Positions 43,571-52,639 of a stretch of 64,000 nucleotides of DNA are shown piece by piece. The notes under the pieces are model-generated. The model saw nothing but the letters and a program-made list of their open reading frames with translations, had not been told where the DNA came from and ran no database searches. How positions within the stretch are numbered: the first letter of the stretch is position 1; each line of letters begins with the position of its first letter. The stretch lies in assembly GCA_965200505.1 (NCBI GenBank), contig OZ241343.1, forward strand, positions 496,001-560,000. Direction: 5' to 3'. Source of the stretch: VXNE01 sp965200505. Lineage in GTDB: Bacteria; Pseudomonadota; Gammaproteobacteria; Pseudomonadales; Azotimanducaceae. Position numbers and translations under genes: made by a program.

Positions 43571-46500
43571 GTGGACGTCCCACTGTGTTGGGCGACATCC
43601 GCAATCACGAGCATACGCTCATCCGAAGGTAGCTTGCTAGCAAGTGCGATCATTTCTTCGGCGGTCCGCCTAGCACGAGCTCCCAAAGGGATACTTGGAT
43701 TTGGCCAAAAAACAACGAATGGTTTAGCATCTTGTTGTACTGTTTGCTCCAAAACGAGAGCGCCAACTCGTTGCAGCGTCAAGAGATTACGTCGAAGAAT
43801 AAATTCCGCTTGCGACGCGTGTTCGTCGGTCCAGGACTTAACTGGCGTGGAGATTCCGAGGCCACTTTCCACAAGACGGCAGATCCAAGTGTTGCTGTCG
43901 CCTGTGGTATTGTCCAAGATGCAGGAAAGAAATCTCTCGTAACCGTGATGGAGGTTACCGCCGGCTGCGATTTCGCTCGCCAATTGATGACAACGAGCGC
44001 GGACGGCGTCCAAACATCCGCAATCGAGAGAATCTTGCGCCACCTGTTCAAGACGAGCCATCAACGCACGGTCCGCCGTCTCCAGCTCGGCCCAAACCGC
44101 GTGCAGGGTATCAAGAAAGCGCGCCCGCTCGGCCGAACGCGTTGGAAGGGCTGGAAAACCAAGTGCGTCGGGTACTCGTGCAAAAAGCATATCGCTTGGC
44201 GACCTTGCGATTTCAAGAGCGCGACGGAAAGCTTGTGCGGTAGGCGACACAGTTGTTGTACGTCGCGCATACATCGACAGACTAGCATGACGGCGTAGCC
44301 CCTCCCGTGCGAGAGTGACTGGCGTGAGGCTCTTGGCTGGGGTGCCCAAAGGAACCAAGGCCTCCATGTAACGACGCAAGAACGCGCCGGAGACTGGGGA
44401 CGTGGAAACAGCTCTAATGGCGAATCGTCTCGGTGTCTTCAGCAGCCGTAGAAGCGTGTCCGGACCCCATTGTGGCAGGAACTCACTGTCCTCATAGAGT
44501 TCATGAGCATCAGGAAGTTCCATGAGCGTCAGAATGCACAGCAGTAACGCAGGTACACGCTTGACACCATAAGGGGGAAGAGCCAAGTGCCCCACGATCT
44601 CTTCGACCGAGTTGGTGCCAGGCACAGCCTCGGCAAACCGCCGTCGGATTGCCGCGATACACCCAGCGAGATCGGATGGCACAGAGCGGTCTGGGGTAAG
44701 ACGCAGCCGCCATGTTCCATCGGCCCTAGGCGCATGAAGACCCTTACGCTTGAGCAGCGACTCATAGATTATTCGTTCGGCAGGAAACTTCTCGATGCCC
44801 AGATTCTCGCGCTCTGGCTGAGCATATAGTAGGCCTATTAGCTTGCGCAGCGCAAACATGACTTGGCCGCTCGCTCTGTCGCGATTGACTAAATCGTTGT
44901 GAAGAACGAAAGCCAGCGAATATTCGGAGTCCATCGCCGCCGAAAGCGCTTCCTGCATCGTAACAAATCGCGTCTTTCCGACGCGCCAGCTGAGGTCCGA
45001 GTCGAGAAGCTCTTGGGAAAGCGAAATAATCTTCTCCTCGTGGAACGCCAGCAAGGACTCCAGTTCCTTCATAGCTACTGCATCTTCCTGTAGCGCTCCA
45101 TCTCCATCGAGCAACCGCCGAATGGCGGCGGCCTCCTGGAGATGAGGAGTGATCCCATGTGGTGTTTTGACAACACCAACGACGTCCTTCGAGAGAGCAT
45201 ATCTCGATGTACTCTTATCCAACCGGATAAGAACTCTCGGCCTTCCGTCAGAGTCTGGTAGCTTGTCTTCGCTATTGAGCCAGATTACTGGTGCAGTACG
45301 ACGGTTGCCGGTCCTGATTGCGTGCCTGTGCGCGAGCATGGACCTTCTGCACTGGCGATTCATCTCCAAGGCTACGTTCAGAGACGACGCGGATATCTCC
45401 TTGTCGATACGACCGCTGACGTCATAGTCACTGCCCTCCCACACGATATACTCGCTGCGATACCGACGGTAGAGAATCAAAGAGCGATCTGTCAGCTCGT
45501 CAATGCAGCGTTCGAAAGGGAAGCCCTTAGGCAAACACGCAAGGGCTGAACTCCTACCCGAACTGATGCCACGCCCGGAGCAGAAGCCGAGCAAACCAAG
45601 TGTCCTGAAGAGTACACGAGCATCACGGCTGAGACCGTCGTCTATTCGTTCATATGCCGATTGGACCGCCGCATAGCGCTTCGCGAAAGCAGGATTCGAG
45701 GGCACTAGAAGCGTATCGCCGAAGAAGTGCTCGTACAGCGCGTCTGGATAAATCCAGTTGTCACCTTGTCGCCGTCGGACGTCGAGGAAGCCACTATCCA
45801 TATTGGATGTCAGCCAGCCGACTATCGTGCGGTCGTTCTGGCCCAGTAATCTCGCTAGACGAGATAGAACAACAATGGTCATCGGATGTAGCGGATAGCA
45901 GGTTTTCGCCGCTGCTTGAAACTCGGGATCTCGGAGTATGCGCGGGGCATCTCTTTCGGGCCGGGGCAGTACCTCGCCATCGACTCTTGCGAACCCAAGG
46001 GCATCGATGATCCGAGCGGTAATATGTGCCGCGTCGACCTCCGTATTACTGAGTACAGTTTCCGAAAACCGACCCCGTACTTTTTCCCATTCTTTGCGCC
46101 GTGCACCGCGGAACATAGCACCATAGTGCTCCAGCCCAAAGTGCTGGATGATCACCAAAGAGAGGGGTACATCAGCACGTCCCGTCGCTTCGGCAATGCT
46201 CTGGAGAAGGTGTAGGTCACTGTCGGCTGTGGTGGCCAGCATGTGTTCAAGGTGGCGCCCAAACTCGTCAATAACAAGAATCGCACCGGCCCTACCCCGT
46301 CGTCGGAGCGCTCGGGCGGCGTTTGTAAGCATCTGCATAGCCTGCTCGCTGGTTGCGTCCCGCGAGTCCAAACTCCTGTACGAACGTAGGTCGGTGTCCT
46401 CAGCTAGACGGGAGTCGTTCGCAAGAGCCCTCAAGGCGACAAGCACACGTGATGCTAGAGGCTCAGATGCACCGACAACCGGCAAGGGAACCAGTCCGCC

Positions 46501-46782
46501 AGCCTTGTGGACCTTTGCTACTGGGCTACACTCTGCACCGAATAGATGTCGTCTGGATTTAGGTTCAAAAGAGGTCGTAGGGCAGGACAGTTCGTTGAGT
46601 GTAAACGCTGCCAGTGATGATTTTCCGACACCAAATGCTCCCAGCAGTGCGTGTGCGCCACCTCCCTCGAGCGCTGCAGTCGCGACGTTGGTGACGAACG
46701 CAATCGATTGGGATGTAGGGTGGAACCAATCCACGGAGGAAGACAGGTCCGCAGGGTTTTCTATGTTGACAGCTAGACGCAT
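43567..46782 (-). CDS. Large P-loop ATPase, DndC-like operon
   Basis: 1071 residues. Walker A is ALLGAFGVGKSSLAAFTLNE (residues 48-55, GAFGVGKS) and Walker B ILVIDEFGRHLEHML (D172-E173). Such a P-loop followed by Asp-Glu-Phe-Gly-Arg is reminiscent of large BREX BrxC-like or STAND ATPases, though no other domain is assignable. The rest is a long helical protein with winged-helix-like stretches. The ATG at 46782 follows the DUF4007-like stop by seven bases; the frame stays open to 46917, overlapping that gene, but this is unlikely to be coding. The protein probably recruits or regulates the other subunits. Confidence 0.83.
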   Translation of the reverse strand: MRLAVNIENPADLSSSVDWFHPTSQSIAFVTNVATAALEGGGAHALLGAFGVGKSSLAAFTLNELSCPTTSFEPKSRRHLFGAECSPVAKVHKAGGLVPLPVVGASEPLASRVLVALRALANDSRLAEDTDLRSYRSLDSRDATSEQAMQMLTNAARALRRRGRAGAILVIDEFGRHLEHMLATTADSDLHLLQSIAEATGRADVPLSLVIIQHFGLEHYGAMFRGARRKEWEKVRGRFSETVLSNTEVDAAHITARIIDALGFARVDGEVLPRPERDAPRILRDPEFQAAAKTCYPLHPMTIVVLSRLARLLGQNDRTIVGWLTSNMDSGFLDVRRRQGDNWIYPDALYEHFFGDTLLVPSNPAFAKRYAAVQSAYERIDDGLSRDARVLFRTLGLLGFCSGRGISSGRSSALACLPKGFPFERCIDELTDRSLILYRRYRSEYIVWEGSDYDVSGRIDKEISASSLNVALEMNRQCRRSMLAHRHAIRTGNRRTAPVIWLNSEDKLPDSDGRPRVLIRLDKSTSRYALSKDVVGVVKTPHGITPHLQEAAAIRRLLDGDGALQEDAVAMKELESLLAFHEEKIISLSQELLDSDLSWRVGKTRFVTMQEALSAAMDSEYSLAFVLHNDLVNRDRASGQVMFALRKLIGLLYAQPERENLGIEKFPAERIIYESLLKRKGLHAPRADGTWRLRLTPDRSVPSDLAGCIAAIRRRFAEAVPGTNSVEEIVGHLALPPYGVKRVPALLLCILTLMELPDAHELYEDSEFLPQWGPDTLLRLLKTPRRFAIRAVSTSPVSGAFLRRYMEALVPLGTPAKSLTPVTLAREGLRRHASLSMYARRTTTVSPTAQAFRRALEIARSPSDMLFARVPDALGFPALPTRSAERARFLDTLHAVWAELETADRALMARLEQVAQDSLDCGCLDAVRARCHQLASEIAAGGNLHHGYERFLSCILDNTTGDSNTWICRLVESGLGISTPVKSWTDEHASQAEFILRRNLLTLQRVGALVLEQTVQQDAKPFVVFWPNPSIPLGARARRTAEEMIALASKLPSDERMLVIADVAQHSGTST

Positions 46783-46789
46783 GGCGCAC

Positions 46790-47824
46790 TTAAACAAGTG
46801 TCTGTTGGAAGAGTCGTTGATTAACAAAGCCAAGATCATGTCTGGCGCAAGCAATGGCGTTTTCACCAGTGGCCGTAAGCATGGCGTCTTCGCCAGGCAT
46901 CGTAGAGAGAGAGACACCGCTGCGACTATCGCGGTCGAGGCGTTCGACCATGCCGAAGAATCCGTCTCGCGTCAAACCAAACGCGACGCCAGGAGCAGCT
47001 TGGTTGGTTCGCGCCATGTGCAAATCGGACAACGCTGAAGAAGGGGTCCCGCGGCGAACCAAGCACTGCAGTAGGGCGTAGAGTAGAATACCCTCCGAGA
47101 GGCAGGACCGACGGTTTGCCCATGATCTGGAATAGAACGTCGTGCGTTCTGCACGTTTGACATTGATGAGTCGTAACTGTGAGAAGAAACGGTCGTCCAT
47201 TTCATCGGTTGGCGGATCGCTCCATCCTCCGTGCATGCGCAGTATCGGCTCGATATCACCGCGAAGTGTTCCCATGGCGTAGGTTGCGCCATTCAACGCG
47301 ATGTAGTCTCGAAACTCGCAGGTCGCATCTTGCGCTGTGAACGTGCCACCCCCCGCACGACTGAAGATCCAACTAACGGCAGTGAAGTTACGGTGGTTGG
47401 AGGCTATGAGCCAGTGGAGAAGCGCAACGCTCTCGCCATGTTCGAGAAAGGGATCGTGTTCACCAAATAGCCACCGGGCCAAGTCAGATACGCGGCCGTC
47501 GTCGTGTAGCAAACCAGCAGCACGACCCCAAGCACGCAACGACTTTGCCATGTTCTTCCCGATGCCTAGTTCGCAGGCTAGTTCTTCAAGACTCGACGGA
47601 ACGCATTCCTGTGCGCCGTATCGATCGACGAGTCGCGGCAGCCAAGAGAGTCGGAGGGGGAATCCTCCGAAATGTCCGACCAGGTATCTCGTGCCATGCC
47701 CATGCTGTGGCGGCCATGCGTCGGCGGTCATATCTTCGACACGCCTGTCGGCGACTTGCGGCCTATGCATGGCCTTGGAGCTCGGGGGTGCTTGACGCCT
47801 CTTATCGCGCTGTCTTGTTGACAT
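46790..47824 (-). CDS. DUF4007-like protein, first gene of the DndC-like operon
   Basis: About 344 residues, start uncertain (ATG 47824, 47770 and 47731 all in frame; none has a strong ribosome site). The middle resembles DUF4007 proteins: RYLVGHFGGFPLRLSWLPRL, LGIGKNMAKSLRAWGRAAGL, and WLFGEHDPFLEHGESVALLH then LIASN. DUF4007 is a helical family with a winged-helix-like N-terminus, often found near DndC-like genes as far as I remember, but its role is unknown. It begins the six-gene minus-strand operon and could be the DNA-binding or sensing subunit. The base composition from here to 38.6 kb is visibly more AT-rich than flanking genes, a sign of transfer. Confidence 0.72.
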   Translation of the reverse strand: MSTRQRDKRRQAPPSSKAMHRPQVADRRVEDMTADAWPPQHGHGTRYLVGHFGGFPLRLSWLPRLVDRYGAQECVPSSLEELACELGIGKNMAKSLRAWGRAAGLLHDDGRVSDLARWLFGEHDPFLEHGESVALLHWLIASNHRNFTAVSWIFSRAGGGTFTAQDATCEFRDYIALNGATYAMGTLRGDIEPILRMHGGWSDPPTDEMDDRFFSQLRLINVKRAERTTFYSRSWANRRSCLSEGILLYALLQCLVRRGTPSSALSDLHMARTNQAAPGVAFGLTRDGFFGMVERLDRDSRSGVSLSTMPGEDAMLTATGENAIACARHDLGFVNQRLFQQTLV

Positions 47825-47946
47825 ATAGCGGTCCGCGCCACTACCCACCCCACCAGTAGTAGCGCACAGTCTAGCAGATGTCATGGAGCTCCCGGCAAGC
47901 AGGTAGGCGGGACCTGTATCGAGACCGTTCACGGCCTGGCAGTTCG

Positions 47947-48795
47947 TCAACGCGAGTGGCGCCGCGCGAGGAGTTCGGCTTCCAGCTCGGCGATTCGCGC
48001 TTGTGCTTCCTTCGCGCGCCGTTCCGCCGCTTCCCGTTCCCGTTCCGCCGCCTCGCGTTGCATGCGCTGTTCGGCGTAGGTGCGCAGGTACTCGCTGGCC
48101 GCCGGGTCGAAGAAGCGCAGCAGCTCTTCGCGGACGCACAGCTCCAGCCCCAGCGCCTCGCTCGGCAGGCGGCCCGCGGCGTTGGCCCGCACCTGCCGGT
48201 ACTCGCCGCCACGCAGCCGGTAGCCAACCAGCAGTTCACCCAGCGGCGCACCCGATTCATCGAGCAGGCGGGTGCCGGTCTCGTCGAACATCCAGTACTC
48301 CGGAACGCCGAGACGCTGGTACAGGGCGCGCTTGTCCACCAAGTCTCGCCGCTCGCTCGACGGCGACAGATCCTCCAGCACGAAGTCCGGCGTCAAATGC
48401 TCCCACAACTTGTACGAGTCGCGCCCGCCGCTTGCCTCCCCCAGCGTCACGAACAGGTCCGGCACCACCATCTTGTGTCGTTGGCCCTCCACATAGGGCA
48501 TCACCAAGTCTCCACACACGGCGCCGCCGCGGCGCTCGAAGTGGTCCTCCAGCACCGTCCCGCAGACCCGCAGCCGCCGCGCATGCCGTTCGTTCTGCCC
48601 CATGGAATCGGCGATCAGGTAGCCGTCGTCGTCAAGGACGAACGGCGGCTTCGGCACATAGTCCCACGGCTCGCGGGCCGCGGCGCCCAAGGGCGGCGGG
48701 GCCACGTCGGCCGGGCGGGCCATTTCGCGCCACGCCGGCGCGGATTCGGGCACCGTCGGGGGCAAAGGGGCTTCGGCTCGGGGCTGCGTGGCCAT
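47947..48795 (-). CDS. Uma2-family (PD-(D/E)xK-like) protein
   Basis: 282 residues. The core reads KMVVPDLFVTLGE, LWEHLTPDFVLEDLSPSSER and DLVDKRALYQRLGVPEYWMF, the pattern of the Uma2/DUF820 restriction-endonuclease-like fold (PDL ... LEDLSPS ... K ... YW). The C-terminal end is a long charged coiled coil (QREAAEREREAAERRAKEAQ) common in longer Uma2 members. The ATG at 48795 is chosen; the 210-base upstream extension is low complexity. These proteins are abundant in cyanobacteria and some proteobacteria and their role is unknown. It stands alone next to the defence island. Confidence 0.82.
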   Translation of the reverse strand: MATQPRAEAPLPPTVPESAPAWREMARPADVAPPPLGAAAREPWDYVPKPPFVLDDDGYLIADSMGQNERHARRLRVCGTVLEDHFERRGGAVCGDLVMPYVEGQRHKMVVPDLFVTLGEASGGRDSYKLWEHLTPDFVLEDLSPSSERRDLVDKRALYQRLGVPEYWMFDETGTRLLDESGAPLGELLVGYRLRGGEYRQVRANAAGRLPSEALGLELCVREELLRFFDPAASEYLRTYAEQRMQREAAEREREAAERRAKEAQARIAELEAELLARRHSR

Positions 48796-49040
48796 GCTTG
48801 GAACGATACCACTGTCCGCGCGCCTTGGGGACATCATCGGCCCCATCATGGCGGTGCCGCCGTCCGGTGTCTGTGCGCGAAGTCCCTTTTTTGCGGTGGG
48901 CCAACGCCCCGCCGGGCCGTGCGAAATCCACCAACAGGGATGTAGGGCACCGGAATCCGAAGCCCGCCACGCCCCTTGCGTCCTCACGCCGGCTTCGGCG
49001 AGCATCCGGCCCCACTTGGGAAGGTCACGGGGGTTGGGCC

Positions 49041-49670
49041 ATGGCGCTCGTTCTTTGGGGGGGTGCGACGTCGCGCACCATCCGCGCCCATTGGGCGCTC
49101 CAGGAGGTTGGCGTGGAGTACGAGGCGAAGCTCATCGGGCCGCGCACCGGCGAGACGCAGACGCCCGCGTTTCGCGCCTTGAACATTAAGGAGAAGGTGC
49201 CGGTGCTGGTGGATGGCGACTTGGTGCTCACCGAGAGCGCCGCCATCGTCACCTATCTGGGCGACAAACAGGGCGGCCTCACCCCCGCGGTGGGCAGCGC
49301 CGACCGCGCCCGCTACTACGAGTGGCTGTCCTTCATTCTCATGGAACTCGACGCCCACACCCTCTATGTGATGCGCAAGCACCGCGACCTCGCCGCCCTG
49401 TACGGCGAAGCGCCGGCGGCGGTGGAGGCGGCGCGCCAAGGTTTCGAGAAGCAGATTCGCTGGGCCGAGAAGCGCCTTGGCGACGCGCCTTACGCTGTGG
49501 GCGAATCCTTCTCCGGCGCCGACATCCTGCTGGTTTCCTGCCTCGATTGGGCGCGCGCCTATGGTTTCGATTTGGCGCCGGCACTTGAGACTTACCGTGA
49601 GCGCCACCACCAGCGGCCGGCCTATCAGCGGGCCGCGGCATTGAACAACTCGGTCAAGCCGGGCGCTTGA
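49041..49670 (+). CDS. Glutathione S-transferase family protein
   Basis: 209 residues. The N-terminal thioredoxin-like domain has SRTIRAHWALQEVGVEYEAK and KVPVLVDGDLVLTESAAIVT (the cis-Pro V-P-V and the E-S-A glutathione-binding step). The C-terminal helical domain includes LMELDAHTLYVMRKHRDLAA and FSGADILLVSCLDWARAYGF. A cytosolic GSH-conjugating or reductase-type enzyme is expected; the substrate is unknown. The ATG at 49041 is used; the longer open frame upstream is a shadow of the Uma2 gene. It is convergent with the NHLP transporter gene and unlikely to be part of that cluster. Confidence 0.9.
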   Translation: MALVLWGGATSRTIRAHWALQEVGVEYEAKLIGPRTGETQTPAFRALNIKEKVPVLVDGDLVLTESAAIVTYLGDKQGGLTPAVGSADRARYYEWLSFILMELDAHTLYVMRKHRDLAALYGEAPAAVEAARQGFEKQIRWAEKRLGDAPYAVGESFSGADILLVSCLDWARAYGFDLAPALETYRERHHQRPAYQRAAALNNSVKPGA

Positions 49671-49709
49671 GGCTGGAGTGAGGCCCGCCGGCGGCACCCC
49701 GCCGCGGCG

Positions 49710-52607
49710 TCAGGCGATTTGCCGCCGCACCAAATCCCGAAACGGGCCTTCGGCTTCCACCAGTTGGTCGAACGTGCCGGTCTGCGCCACCTGGCCATCC
49801 TGAATCACATAGATGCTGTCCGCCATGCGGATGGTGGAAAGGCGGTGCGCGCTCACGAACCGGGTGACGGCCAGGCCGGCCACGCTGTCCATCACCCGTG
49901 CTTGGCTCTTGTTGTCCAGCCAGTTCGTGGCTTCGTCCAGAAACAGCACAACCGGGTCCCGCGCCAGCGCCGCGGCCAACATGATGCGTTGCACTTGGCC
50001 ACCGGAGAACAGTGCGCTCTCGCCCACCGGCGTATGCATCTGCATCGGCATGGCGGCGATGTCCTCATCCACCGCGGCGAGGCGGGCGGCGCGCCAAGCG
50101 TCTTCTTCCGTCAAGTCCGTCGCGACGCCGATGATGTTCTCGAACACGGTGCCGGGCTGCATCGAGGAATCTTGCGCCACCATGCCCATCCTGCTCCGCA
50201 CGGCGCGCTTGTTGAGGCGGCCCAAGTCACGGCCATCGTAATAGACGGTGCCGGAAAGGGGCGTCTCCAACCCCAACGCAAGGCGGAACAGCGTGCTCTT
50301 GCCAGCGCCGGACTCGCCCACGATGGCCACGAACTCCCCGGCCCGGGCATGAATGGACACATCCCGCAGCACCAACGGGCCGTCGTCGCCATAGCGGAAG
50401 CTCACATGGTCGAGCTGCACCTCACCGCTCAAATCCGGCGGCGGATCGCCGGCCTCGCCGCTCTGCGGCACCGCGTCGAGAATCGGCTTGGTGTGCTCGT
50501 ACGCAGGCAACACCGCCACCAACGCGGCCACCGCGCCGCCGAGCCCCGCCACCGCGGCATAGAAGGCCATGAACGCCACATACATGGTGAGGAAGTCGCC
50601 AATGGCGAGGCCGTCGCGGCGCATCGCCACCGCGAACACCGCCGCCGCGGCCAGCAACGGCGCCGCGCTCAGAAAGCCGGCGAGGTGCTCGTTCAGCTGC
50701 CCCAAACGCATCTCGCCTTGCTTTTGGGCCCGGTAATCCTTGGCCCACAGCGCGAAGCCAATGCCCTCCGAGCCGGTGGAGCGCAGCTTGCCGATGCCGT
50801 TCAGCAGTTGCGCCAGCTTGCCCGCCAAGCGCTCGGAGATGACGAGCAGTTGGCGATGATGCGGCAGCTGACGCAACGCGAACGCGAATGTCACCCCGGC
50901 CGAAAGAACGCCCAACCCGAGCCCCAGCCAGCCAATCGTCGCGTCGTACAGGAAGATCAGCACGAACGTCGGCAGCAGGAAGATCACCGCCAACAGCGAG
51001 TTGGCCACCACGCCGGACACTTGGTCCCGCACATGTTGGAAGGCCATGGCTCGCATCGCCAGCTCCCCGGCGGCGAAGCGGCGGAAGAAGTTCTGCGGCT
51101 GATTGAGCACGCGATCCCAAACGCCGGCGCCCAAGCGGGCGCTGGACACGGCCTCCACCCGCATCATCGCCATGCCCTGCAAGATGAGCGCCACGCCGGT
51201 GAGGCCGGCCAGCAGCGCCAGCGTGATCGCCACCTTGGCGAGGAACCAAGGCGAGCCGCTCGGAATCACGCCATCCACGATGTTGCCCAAGAAGACGGCC
51301 GGCGTGAGCATCAGCAGCCCGAACACGAGCCCGGCGACGGCGAAGCGCACCACATCCCAACCCAAACCGCGCAGCCCGAACCGAAGCAACCCGCCGGCGC
51401 CGATGCGCTCCGTCGGCGCCAACGGGCTGTAGAAGTAGTCCGCTTCCTCCGCGAGTTCGGCCGCGAACCGCGCATCCACCCGCACCGCCGCGCCAGTTTC
51501 CGGGTCGATGGCGCGATAGCGCCCCAGCCCGCCGGGCAGCAGGGCGACGGGCTGGCCGGAGGAACGGCGCCATGCCAACAGCGCACCGCTCTTGCCCAGC
51601 CACCAACGTTCGTCCGCATCCAGCTTCACTCTGCGCGAACGCACCCCAGAGATGCGTTGGATCTCAGTGACGTCCGGCACTTCGGCGGCCTCCCCCGCCC
51701 CGCCGGGCGGTGGAAACCGGAACTCGATGCCCTCGTGTTCGCCAATCCGCAGCAGGGCGTCCCGCAGCGCCGAGCCATCGTCCGCCACCGCGGTCGGCGC
51801 CGCCTGCAGCACGCCGAACAGGGCATCCCGGGCCCGTGCTTCGCTCTCCTGCCGATGCAGCGCTTGGGTGCGCAGCAGGTTGGCCGTATCCACCAGCATG
51901 AGGCGGCGGTGGGTCTCCTCGGCGGCAAGGGCCACGCGATGGAACTCGGACAACGCCGGCAGCAGCAGCCCCTCGGCCTGCAGCGTCTGGGTAGATACCG
52001 CCTTCAGCCGGGTCGGGTGGAAGAGCCTCAGCCAGCTATGCGCGGTGACGGGAATGTAGCCCGGGCCGTCGCCCTCGATTTCGCCCGTGTCAAGGAAGGC
52101 CATGTCTTCCGGTGGCGCCTGCACCCACACAACGCCGGTCCGGGTCGTCAGCACGTCCTCATCTTCAATGAGCACGTCCTCGCCGGCGGAGAGGAACCGC
52201 TCGGGGCGGGGGCGGGGGATGATCTCGCGGGCGATGGTGGCGGCGATGCCGCGAATCCAAGCCTCAACCTCCTCCACCAAGGCTTCGGCGGCGTCCGCCT
52301 CTTCGGTGAGCACCTCCAAGGGCAAGCTCCGCAACTCCGTGTCCGGCAACCCCTTGCCGATGTACACGGCGGATTCGACCTCCGCCTCCCGAGCCACGCC
52401 GAAGATCAACCGCCCCGGTTCCAAGCGCAGCATTTGCTTGAAGTCCGCCGCGGAGCCATCCTCGGACTGCTTGGCCACGAACACGTCCACCGCGCCCTTG
52501 ACCACGTACCACACCTTGCCCGGCTCGGAGAGGGCGATGGGCCGGTTGCCGCCACCGACGAACCGCTCTCCACGCGCCAAGGCGATTTCACCCAGCCGAC
52601 CGGTCAT
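49710..52607 (-). CDS. NHLP-type ABC exporter, permease/ATPase without peptidase
   Basis: 965 residues, matching the NHLP bacteriocin export ABC transporter permease/ATPase subunit. A large N-terminal part, containing a cNMP-binding-like beta fold (KVWYVVKGAVDVFVAKQSED) and a helical insert, precedes the six-helix membrane domain (AVFLGNIVDGVIPSGSPWFL). The nucleotide-binding domain has Walker A VGESGAGKSTLFRLALGLET, signature SALFSGGQVQRIMLAAALAR and Walker B VVLFLDEATNWLDNKSQARV. The first domain differs from the C39 peptidase of its neighbour, so it probably works as the partner half-transporter. It is last in the operon and ends 39 bp from the convergent GST gene. Confidence 0.92.
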   Translation of the reverse strand: MTGRLGEIALARGERFVGGGNRPIALSEPGKVWYVVKGAVDVFVAKQSEDGSAADFKQMLRLEPGRLIFGVAREAEVESAVYIGKGLPDTELRSLPLEVLTEEADAAEALVEEVEAWIRGIAATIAREIIPRPRPERFLSAGEDVLIEDEDVLTTRTGVVWVQAPPEDMAFLDTGEIEGDGPGYIPVTAHSWLRLFHPTRLKAVSTQTLQAEGLLLPALSEFHRVALAAEETHRRLMLVDTANLLRTQALHRQESEARARDALFGVLQAAPTAVADDGSALRDALLRIGEHEGIEFRFPPPGGAGEAAEVPDVTEIQRISGVRSRRVKLDADERWWLGKSGALLAWRRSSGQPVALLPGGLGRYRAIDPETGAAVRVDARFAAELAEEADYFYSPLAPTERIGAGGLLRFGLRGLGWDVVRFAVAGLVFGLLMLTPAVFLGNIVDGVIPSGSPWFLAKVAITLALLAGLTGVALILQGMAMMRVEAVSSARLGAGVWDRVLNQPQNFFRRFAAGELAMRAMAFQHVRDQVSGVVANSLLAVIFLLPTFVLIFLYDATIGWLGLGLGVLSAGVTFAFALRQLPHHRQLLVISERLAGKLAQLLNGIGKLRSTGSEGIGFALWAKDYRAQKQGEMRLGQLNEHLAGFLSAAPLLAAAAVFAVAMRRDGLAIGDFLTMYVAFMAFYAAVAGLGGAVAALVAVLPAYEHTKPILDAVPQSGEAGDPPPDLSGEVQLDHVSFRYGDDGPLVLRDVSIHARAGEFVAIVGESGAGKSTLFRLALGLETPLSGTVYYDGRDLGRLNKRAVRSRMGMVAQDSSMQPGTVFENIIGVATDLTEEDAWRAARLAAVDEDIAAMPMQMHTPVGESALFSGGQVQRIMLAAALARDPVVLFLDEATNWLDNKSQARVMDSVAGLAVTRFVSAHRLSTIRMADSIYVIQDGQVAQTGTFDQLVEAEGPFRDLVRRQIA

Positions 52608-52639
52608 CTACGTTCCCACCTCCGGTGCCGTCGCCACGC

